The notes under the pieces were generated by a model. That model saw only the letters and a list, made by a program, of their open reading frames with translations. It was not told the origin of the DNA and did no database searches. DNA of 21,295 nucleotides from contig LRSR01004125.1 in assembly GCA_001579985.1 (NCBI GenBank), positions 1-21,295 on the forward strand, read 5' to 3'. This document shows positions 1 through 6,567 of this stretch, piece by piece. The stretch is from Hypsibius dujardini (lineage: Eukaryota; Tardigrada; Eutardigrada; Parachela; Hypsibiidae). The stretch's first letter is position 1, and each line of letters opens with the position of its first letter. A program made the position numbers and the translations under genes.

Positions 1-208
1 GGGCCCTCTAGTCGTTGATTTTGTCGTTGATTGTACTTTAGTCAGCCTCAGACTGATTGTATGGGCGAGGCGGCACAACCCTTAATTTGTCTTGATTCGT
101 ACATTTATGTCGGCGAGCTCATGCACATATGGCACATTTACGTTTTAGTTAACACAGGAGGCCGCATCGATTCGGATTGAGCAGTTGATCAAAATTCTAT
201 TGAACAAA

Positions 209-675
209 ATGGGTAATGCGGTTGCAGCCCTCAAGTTCAAGCATTGGACTGTCGGACAGATCCTTGAGTTTTACGAAAAGGCAAGTCTATTACAACTACT
301 TGCAGGTTACTTGTAAACTTTTGATTTTACGTATCGTGAGGCGCAAGACTGCACTTGTTACAAAGTTTTAATTTCTTAAAGCAACAATCGGCCAAAATCT
401 CGTCATCAAACACAAAGAAATAGACTACTCATTTGGAAAGTTTTACTGCATAATTTAGCCTGAATTACAGTTCTAAGTTCTAAGTTCTAACGCAGCGTTC
501 GAACCATTTGTAGACTTGCGCGGTAATCGGAACTCTAGCCGTACAGAAGGAAGTAAAATATGTGTCACCTGAAATGACAAACATCTTTTACTTGCAGTCT
601 GAAATGAACCCGAGCACCCCGGAATACATCCAGCTGATGGAAAAATTTCAGCATAAGAACTATCTTGATCTATAA
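209..675 (+). CDS. Putative myristoylated microprotein, copy A (49 aa)
   Basis: Two exons, 209-280 and 598-675, encode 24 + 25 residues. The N-terminus reads MGNAVAALKFKHW and the C-terminus EKFQHKNYLDL followed by TAA. The intron 281-597 starts AAG|GCAAGT, the typical context of a GC-AG intron, and ends in a good TTTTACTTGCAG acceptor; it splits no codon. MGNAVA fits the MGxxx(S/A) pattern for N-myristoylation, which is inference only. The main support is the paralogue at 13400-13758: same start, intron position, GC donor and stop frame, a three-codon in-frame length difference, and several silent changes, while the introns differ by indels. I do not recognise the family. No membrane segment lies within the 49 aa. 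Confidence 0.6.
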
Positions 676-688
676 ATCAATAATTGTG

Positions 689-742
689 CTACTAGCTGCC
701 CGTGGTTTCTTTCTGTTACTAGCTGCCTGTATTTTCTTTCTG
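689..742 (+). repeat. 27-bp tandem repeat, 2 copies
   Basis: Units at 689-715 and 716-742 share ACTAGCTGCC. The repeat lies just 3' of the microprotein stop codon. The duplicate region at 13772-13852 has three units, so copy number changed after the duplication. One frame reads LLLAACGFF per unit, but it follows the stop codon and is not linked to a supported start. Confidence 0.85.
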
Positions 743-1160
743 CCCTACGGCTGTAATCTACAAGACGTTTATCGTCCTGGTTACGACTTCTTGATCTCTT
801 TGTTCCCATTTAGCAGACTAATTTTTCTCAGTGTGGCTATACCTCCTGGCGGCGTCCAGAAAAAGTATCTGCATGTAGTTTTTGTGTTCATGCACCTGGG
901 CTGCGGCCAATGAATGGGCTCCATCTCGCATGTTCGGCCTTGTTTTTGCAGAACCGGTCTGCGTGGAAGAGTCAGTAAACCGCAAGCCGTGTCTCAATTC
1001 CAGTACTAGTTTCGTCCACAAATGACGCCTGAAAGAAAGGAGCTAGTTGAATTACTCATACTGCCTGTCTACTTGTCTGTCTGTCCGTTTGTCTGTCTGT
1101 CTGCTTGTCTGTACGTCCGTCTGCCTGTCTGTCTGTCTGTTTGCCTGTATGACTTGCTAC
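743..1160. other. Spacer, no gene seen
   Basis: This stretch holds no recognisable gene. 1018-1050 matches the sequence flanking a transposon in the other duplication copy and is its empty site. A (CTGT)n-like tract with interruptions covers about 1066-1146. ORFs here arise from the microsatellite. Confidence 0.6.
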
Positions 1161-1276
1161 CTTGTCGATTTTAGCATTATGGTGAGCATTCCAGATGAAC
1201 TCAACCACAACCTTTATCTTGACGATTACTAATCCTCCAGCCAATATATGAAATGCTCCTCCCACAAGTGTACTGT
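1161..1276 (-). pseudogene. Glutamate receptor M4 exon, copy 1
   Basis: The reverse strand runs from a CTTTCAG acceptor to AAG|GTAGCAAG. It encodes LVGGAFHILAGG, then VVVEFIWNAHHNAKIDK. This resembles the fourth membrane segment of AMPA/kainate-type ionotropic glutamate receptors: a GGxF start, a Gly-Gly in mid-helix and a terminal (I/V)EF(I/L)(W/Y). Two lysines (VIVKIKV) sit where the intact-looking copy at 14362-14474 has methionines, which is unlikely in a functional helix. No other receptor exon lies nearby, so I treat it as a relic exon. Confidence 0.6.
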
Positions 1277-1386
1277 CTGAAAGTTTCCAAACAGAAACAC
1301 ACTCGCTATTAATTTCGTCAAGTACCTCGGAGGAAATACAGGTTCACACTTATTGCGGACGGACAAAGTCTAGTTTAGTTTAGACG

Positions 1387-1497
1387 AAGGCGATTTTAGC
1401 ATTATGGAGAGCATTCCAGATAAACTAAACCACAACCATCATCATGGCAATCACAATCCGCCGGTCAATGTGAGAAATGCTCCTACAAGTGTACTGT
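1387..1497 (-). pseudogene. Glutamate receptor M4 exon, copy 2 (frameshifted)
   Basis: This is a second copy, nearest in sequence to 14362-14474; its upstream flank (1498-1680) also matches the flank of that copy. It reads LVGAFLTLTGG and then loses one base, shifting the frame. Further on, the conserved VEF codon GAG has become TAG. Both lesions are visible directly, so this copy is dead. The donor side is also lost. Confidence 0.65.
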
Positions 1498-1867
1498 CCG
1501 AAAGTTTCCAGACAGTTGGTTGTTGGTTGTCTGTTTTTAAAACAAGGCCGCTCTCTGATCGTGTTGTGGGTGAGTCGGCGGCGACCGATCAAACTCTTTT
1601 GACATGACTGTGTTTTGTCAATCGAAGCAGGTGTTGACAATTTATGGGATGTGCGTTGTGGATGATACGAGGGGCGATGTGCTCACCGGCGGAGACCAAC
1701 ATTTACAACGTACTTTAGACCTACTACTTTCAGTTTGTCGACCTGCCTGTCTGTTTGTCTGACTATTTGTCTGTCCGCTGATTACCCTCGTTTGCTCGGT
1801 ACGGTCGCCATTTATATTTCCCCTTTCAATATATCAATTTTCTCTGATCCGGCCTTCATCCGCACAG

Positions 1868-2425
1868 GTTCTGCTGACTTGGGGGTGTGTCTCCACTTTT
1901 CGTCTAGCAGTCTGGACTTGCCTATGAAGCTGGTGGACATGCTCGGATGCGGAGTCCCTGTCTGCGCCGTTAAATATGACTGGTAATTTCTCCGTGATCT
2001 CCAGCGATCCTGTTTATTGTTAATTTTTCTGTTTCTCCTCGCGTACAGCATCGAAGAATTGGTCCAGCCGAACTCGAACGGACTGCTTTTTACCACATCG
2101 GACGAGCTGTCAGCAGTTCCTGACACTTCTAGCTGGCTTCCCGAATACGAAAAGCAACCTTCTCGGCAGACTGAAGGCCGAAGTGCAAGCCTTTCGACAG
2201 ACATCACGGCACAGCAACTGGACGAATGTCGCTAAGCCGGTGCCTACCGCCGCCGTGGAGCTGCGGAAGCGGAGTGTTGTGCCGAGCCGGCAGCGACTGG
2301 CGTATGCCTTACCGGGCTTGGTGCTCCTTATCGTACCCTTGTTTTATCCTTTCAACTACTCGATTCAATTTTTGAACGTTCAGAACACATCAGCTTTCGC
2401 ATTTCGTCAGAGAGAAAGTCAATGA
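1868..2425 (+). pseudogene. ALG1: ALG1 mannosyltransferase 3' fragment
   Basis: Exon 1868-1982 reads [20 protein letters not shown] then [17 protein letters not shown]. Intron 1983-2048 is 66 bp, GT-AG. The second exon from 2049 reads CIEELVQPNSNGLLFTTSDE. These match the C-terminal part of the ALG1 chitobiosyldiphosphodolichol beta-mannosyltransferase (GT33), which adds the first mannose in N-glycan precursor assembly at the ER. Near 2113-2116 the homologous frame jumps by one (net +1 base, equivalent to 2 missing), after which LLAGFPNTKSNLL and NWTNVAKPV follow in the new frame to a stop at 2423-2425. Earlier ALG1 exons are not visible upstream. Retention of the intron means a DNA-level copy. 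It is absent from duplication copy B. It could still be the end of a real gene with a sequencing error and distant 5' exons. Confidence 0.75.
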
Positions 2426-2907
2426 GGTAGGCGGGCAGGCATGCAGGCACAGATGGGCAGACAGACAGACAGATTGACAAACAGACGAACGGATATGGAA
2501 CAGACAGCGAGATATGCATTAATTTTTGTACGAAGTGTTATATGGTCTCGGATTGCATAAAATCAGATCAGTCCTCTTCCTTGCGTTCTTCCAGGCGATT
2601 TTCTAAATGGCTGTATCTGTATCTGTCTGTCTGTCTGTCTATAGTCTCTCTTTGCATTGAGAACTTGCTATCAGCATATCCTCTGTCTGTCTGCATGTCT
2701 ATCTGTTTGTTTGTTTGTCTGTTTATCGTCTGTCCGTCTGTCTATCTGTCTATAGTCTCTTTCTGATTATCTGGCTACCACAATGTATGTCTGTCTGTCT
2801 GCCTGTGCATATCTCTGTCTATCTACCTGTCTGTCTGTTAAACCCAACAATGTATGCGTGGCTCCTTCCTGTTAAGTTTATTGCTTGTAATTTAGTGTTA
2901 TTTATTT
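2426..2907. repeat. Microsatellite-rich tail of copy A
   Basis: A (CAGA)n-type tract lies at about 2440-2490 and interrupted (CTGT)n tracts at about 2620-2645, 2685-2760 and 2785-2840. The sequence from about 2740 to 2880 matches 14955-15115 in copy B. No gene is seen. Confidence 0.8.
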
Positions 2908-3067
2908 AGTGCTTGTAGCGCGTAAACAAAAACTGAAAAGGCCCTCACTGCCGCACCTGTGCCACAGCAGACGTCCAACAGTATGGTATCAAGCGTGGGT
3001 TGGGTCAGCTCCGCAATCTTAAGATACAGCTACTCCGCGGCGTCGGGATTTATTTGGAAAAAGGCGC
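2908..3067 (-). pseudogene. TRMT2 exon-6 pseudogene fragment
   Basis: These 160 bp align without length change to 15931-16090, i.e. part of intron 6 and the 3' part of exon 6 of the intact TRMT2 gene. The [12 protein letters not shown]-binding motif is still readable. The glutamine codon CAG of [12 protein letters not shown] has become TAG, giving an internal stop. The match ends abruptly at 3067, and sequence after it is unrelated. Confidence 0.9.
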
Positions 3068-4277
3068 GCAAGACCCATGCTACTTCCGAATCGGCCATCT
3101 AGAGATTCAGTTATCGGATAGGGATCGTCGAGTTTCGTCCCTAATAACAAGTGGAAAAAGCAAGTAAATTAGTGCTTTTTAAATAACGTGATTGATTTTT
3201 CACAACACATCATATTTAAATCCTCAGGTAAAGTTTATTTAAATATTAAACTTATTGTGCGTGAAAGGAAAACCTAATTTTAATCTTAACTATATAGAAT
3301 AAATTTTTTAATTAAATATCTTAATATCTAAAGTAAATGGGATGACTTTAGGTAAACATATGCCTTTAAATATAAATTCTTTGTTTTGTAACATCGAATA
3401 AAATAAAAATGTCGATAAAAAATTCACAACCGCTTTCTGAAACATTTTAGATTTACAACGTAATCAAATGTAAAATAAAACTACAGATGATGACGAAAGA
3501 ACACATTGAATGGATTTAAATCGATCGGTGACGCGTCACTTACAAGATCACTCGGTAAAACGCTTCTTGGGAGATACGATGTAGCGCTCGTCACACCCGC
3601 AGATGTTTCAAGAAACCACAGAAGAAGAAGAAGAAGAGACCACAGGTAATTCTGAGCGGTCGTTCCACGAGGATGTCTTGTACTTCGTGGCAAGATGGTG
3701 TTCAAGGGACCTGCGTTTATTTCTTTGAGGTCTCGTTCCCTGTCCAAACTCGGTTCGAATATCCGCATTCTGAGGCCAAATCCTCCCACAAATCTGAAAA
3801 GCAGAATCTATGATTGGAGCTTTACACATTTCGACCAGTCGGAGCGAGTATATACAGCTCAATCGAAACTTATATTTTCGAAATTTTATCCTATTCTCCG
3901 GTGAAACGGGAAGATCTCACCTCGTTACCCCCGCGAGTTTATAAATATGACTTCATTTGACTCAAACACGCCATTGCTGATCTTGGTGAGGCGACGAGGT
4001 GGTGATAGACCACGGCTGAAAACAAAAATACTAAAAATGGCCAACTGTTAAAAAAATCTGGAGCTTTACAGTTCTACATTGCTTACAGTATGTCCGCGCA
4101 GACCGAACAGACTAATGAACCAATTATGCAGTTGGCAACTGCAGGCAGTTTCACGCCACAGTCAAAACCCTTTGCGTTGCGGGGACGATCTTTCAATCGC
4201 CGGACAATTTCTGCAACGCTCCGAGCGGATGACGGCAGTTCCTTTATATCCAAGTGTTATCCTGAAAACAAGCGGGA
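3068..4277. other. Gene-poor stretch, AT-rich 3170-3480
   Basis: About 3170-3480 is strongly AT-rich with no ORF. At 3481-3905 ORFs occur on both strands, including an 84-codon '-' strand frame with a serine run near 3620-3640 from a GAA repeat. None carries a motif I recognise. A 63-codon '+' ORF at 4090-4281 begins MSAQTEQTNEPIMQ and lies just before the transposase remnant, of which it might be an upstream part. That is unsupported. Confidence 0.5.
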
Positions 4278-4613
4278 ATAAACGTTGACAAGTGCATGGG
4301 CGTTCTAGCAGCTCTCCAGGCAGACATGTGTCAGTTTCCCTCAATTGCGGCTTACTTGAGTAAAACCTATTTTCCGGACGAACGCGTAAAGCAGTGGGCT
4401 CTTTCATTCCGCGTGGGTGCATTAATGTCTACAAGTGGATTTATTGAAAGCCTCCACAGGTAAGAGAGCCCCAGACATACGTTAGGTAGACCTGCAGGTC
4501 AGCGGAGGCAGTTTTAAATACTTACCAATTGATAGGCCATTAGGAATGACACTCGAATCGCTTATAGAAGTGGAATTAGAAATGCTAATAGAAGTGTCGT
4601 TCGCTCTTTCAAA

Positions 4614-4656
<43 letters not shown>

Positions 4657-5857
4657 TATTTTATCTAAGACCCAAATTGCACTCTTTATCAGTCATAGAT
4701 TTACTTTTTGATGAGCCAGTAGAAGTGGCGACGGGTGTGCCAGTAGAAGTACTTGTCTGACATTACCAGATCGATTAAAAGTTCTTAAGTAAAAGTCTTT
4801 TATGATTGACTGATGGAAGCTATACTACGACTGAAGATTTTGCAAAAGTTTGGCATTATAATCTTTATCATCTTTAGCCAAGAGGAGCAAATCGCTTGGA
4901 CGAGTTTTTTTAGAAGCTTTTGGAGTACTTGGACCACGAACAGATGAGTCGCTTCGTTGCCGCAGAGAAACTGAAGCCATCATTCCGGGTGCAAAATTTT
5001 TTAAAACGGCATCCTCCGGATGGTGTTATTGACGGATATCATTTCTGGCGGCAGTCCGCCGCTCTTGGCTTTGCGCGAAATTGAGCGATGATTGCTCTTC
5101 ATATGCGCTGCGACTGAGGAGTTGCCCGGTCCAAAACTGCAAAATGGTTTGCAGGAAATGTGTACACGTTTGTGCACAGAGTCGAATGCTCTTGCCCTCA
5201 TGCTTTAGGAGGATTTCGTTTCTGCAAACATGCTCATCTGTTTTGCGAGGAACTAAACAGACCTGAAAACCAGTGTTTTCTTCGAGAACTTGATTTAAGG
5301 GTATTAACATATTTTTTGTACTGTGATTAACCATATATTTATTCATTAATTGTTTAAATTATAAAACAAGGATATTGTTTTTAAATTATTAATTCTATAA
5401 TAGCATACATTTTCAGAATTTAAATGATTCGGATTCCAACCCTGGCATAATTTGGAGTGGCCGTGATTCTCCTTCTTATAATGGCAGCCTAACAAATACA
5501 AGTGCTAGTACTAGTACTAGAATGCGTTATTACCACTCCTAAATACTTGAAGACATGATTTTTAACTTGCTGTTTTCAGGCCTTTCTTTTGTCGAGGTTG
5601 AGACTGAGTTTGTTTACTACTTTCCTGTATCACCTGACTGGCGATCTGATTTCGACAGAGACCTCATGAAGATGTCTGGTTTGATGGAGGAGCTGAAAAG
5701 ATCACCCACGGTTGCCACTGCCCAACGGTTGCGTGACCTATTAGCATACGATTCGACTGATCTGACATCTGTTACGCTCATTCCATCTTCTACTCATCGC
5801 AGCAGTCGGACCCGTTTCTCCAAACAAGTTCGCCTGCGCACGAATAAGCCGAAGTGA
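4278..5857 (+). pseudogene. MULE-type transposase remnant with SWIM finger
   Basis: Segment 4278-4459 reads CMGVLAALQADMCQFPSIA and, later, WALSFRVGALMSTSGFIESL H before AG|GTAAGAG. The WA-xx-R-x-G-xx-x-T-xxxxEslH pattern is typical of the C-terminal half of MULE-type (DDE/SWIM) transposases. From 4878 the frame reads PRGANRLDEFF, a TAG stop at 4911, then KLLEYLDHEQMSRF. Further in-frame TGA stops lie at 5082 and 5115. The SWIM zinc finger follows at 5142-5280: VECSCPHALGG, then FCKHAHLFCEEL, giving CxC and CxH ligands. Possible 3' exons are at about 5417-5525 and 5568-5857 (DRDLMKMSGLMEELKRSP). Phase across the first intron does not agree and the DDE core is missing, so the copy is not functional. 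Confidence 0.6.
4540..4755 (-). repeat. 12-bp degenerate minisatellite plus (AGAC)n
   Basis: Read on '-', the flanks of a clean (AGAC)n run (4614-4656) consist of degenerate 12-bp units resembling ACTTCTACTGGC. Examples are at about 4545-4605 and 4710-4750. The same unit recurs in the opposite orientation at about 5930-6015 and 6348-6420. It lies in the presumed first intron of the transposase remnant. Confidence 0.6.
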
Positions 5858-6567
5858 AGCTCAAGTTGATGCTGCGTTCTGTTTGCAAGTTTTTCATGCC
5901 TTATTATCGACTTTCCATGCGCAGTGACATTTCGAGTTGCATTTCTAATGATATTTCTAGCAGTATACTAACTGATAATTCTAGCCGGTTGTCTAGTGGG
6001 ACTTCTTGCAGCATTTTACAGATTACTTAAGTTTTCCCTTCTTTGCAAATCCTATCGTTTCAAACTGAATGATTCCTGAAATTTGGTTTTATTTCAGACA
6101 TTTCACAGCAAGTACAATCAATCTACTTTAAGTTCGAAAGATTTTAGTCAGCGGCTGGAGTGTATATCGAACAAACAATTCGCGACCAGCATTATTTGCA
6201 AGTCTTAGTGAAACTATTGCAATTCGATTATTCCAACAATCCAATGGAGTGCTGTATGTGTAATTCATGAAAAGAAAGAGCTAAAATTTACATGTAAAAT
6301 CTATTAAAATCCTGAGTCAAGTGCAATACCAATAATAGCAAAAGATTAGCGGCACTTCTACTGGCGTAACTGATGGTACTACTACCGGTACCCCTAATGG
6401 CATTTCCACCACCAGTTCTATTGTTCGGAACAAACCCGCTTTACTTACACTCTGGCGTAATCTTTCTTATTTGTTTGGGTACATTTAGACCTAGCGCACT
6501 CTCTACTAGCAGTAAGCCATAAATCATTCGCTACATTTGGATCTTCCTCTTCTTCAGCAGAAAACTG
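5858..6567. other. Spacer with two 12-bp minisatellite blocks
   Basis: Blocks at about 5930-6015 and 6348-6420 show a 12-bp period on '+'. The second reads TSTG / VTDG / TTTG / TPNG in one frame, a four-residue period. No start codon, splice context or neighbouring exon supports translation. The rest is AT-rich with no gene seen. Confidence 0.5.

Larger units (their letters stand above)
55..3067 (+). repeat. Segmental duplication, copy A
   Basis: This block is collinear with 13246-16090. Matching landmarks in order are the leader starting at 55/13246, microprotein exons (209/13400 and 598/13672), a 27-bp tandem repeat (689/13772), the sequence ending in GGAGCTAGTTGAA (about 1039/14198), M4 exons (1387/14362), the (CTGT)n tract, the tail ending in a GTTAAGTTTATT motif (about 2870/15105) and the TRMT2 exon-6 piece (2908/15931). 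Copy A has an extra M4 exon, an extra stretch at about 820-1000 and an inserted ALG1 fragment. It lacks the segment equivalent to about 15125-15930 and the 221-bp transposon of copy B. Divergence is mostly substitutions and small indels, so the duplication is not recent. Confidence 0.9.

Noticed and set aside
209-675. Microprotein as the N-terminus of PKA catalytic subunit (MGNA start)
   Set aside because: Only the first four residues agree; the rest and the short length with a clear stop do not fit, and no kinase exon follows.
665-913. 82-codon hydrophobic ORF over the 27-bp repeat (LLLAACGFF units)
   Set aside because: No ATG start, it overlaps the end of a better supported gene, and in copy B the frame stops shortly after the repeat.
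1047-1265. Cys/Leu/Ser or Thr/Asp/Arg/Gln repeat ORFs over CTGT tracts here and elsewhere
   Set aside because: A tetranucleotide repeat is open in several frames by composition alone.
3481-3862. '-' strand ORFs of 84 and 102 codons
   Set aside because: They overlap each other and a '+' ORF, lack recognisable motifs or splice support, and include a GAA-repeat serine run.
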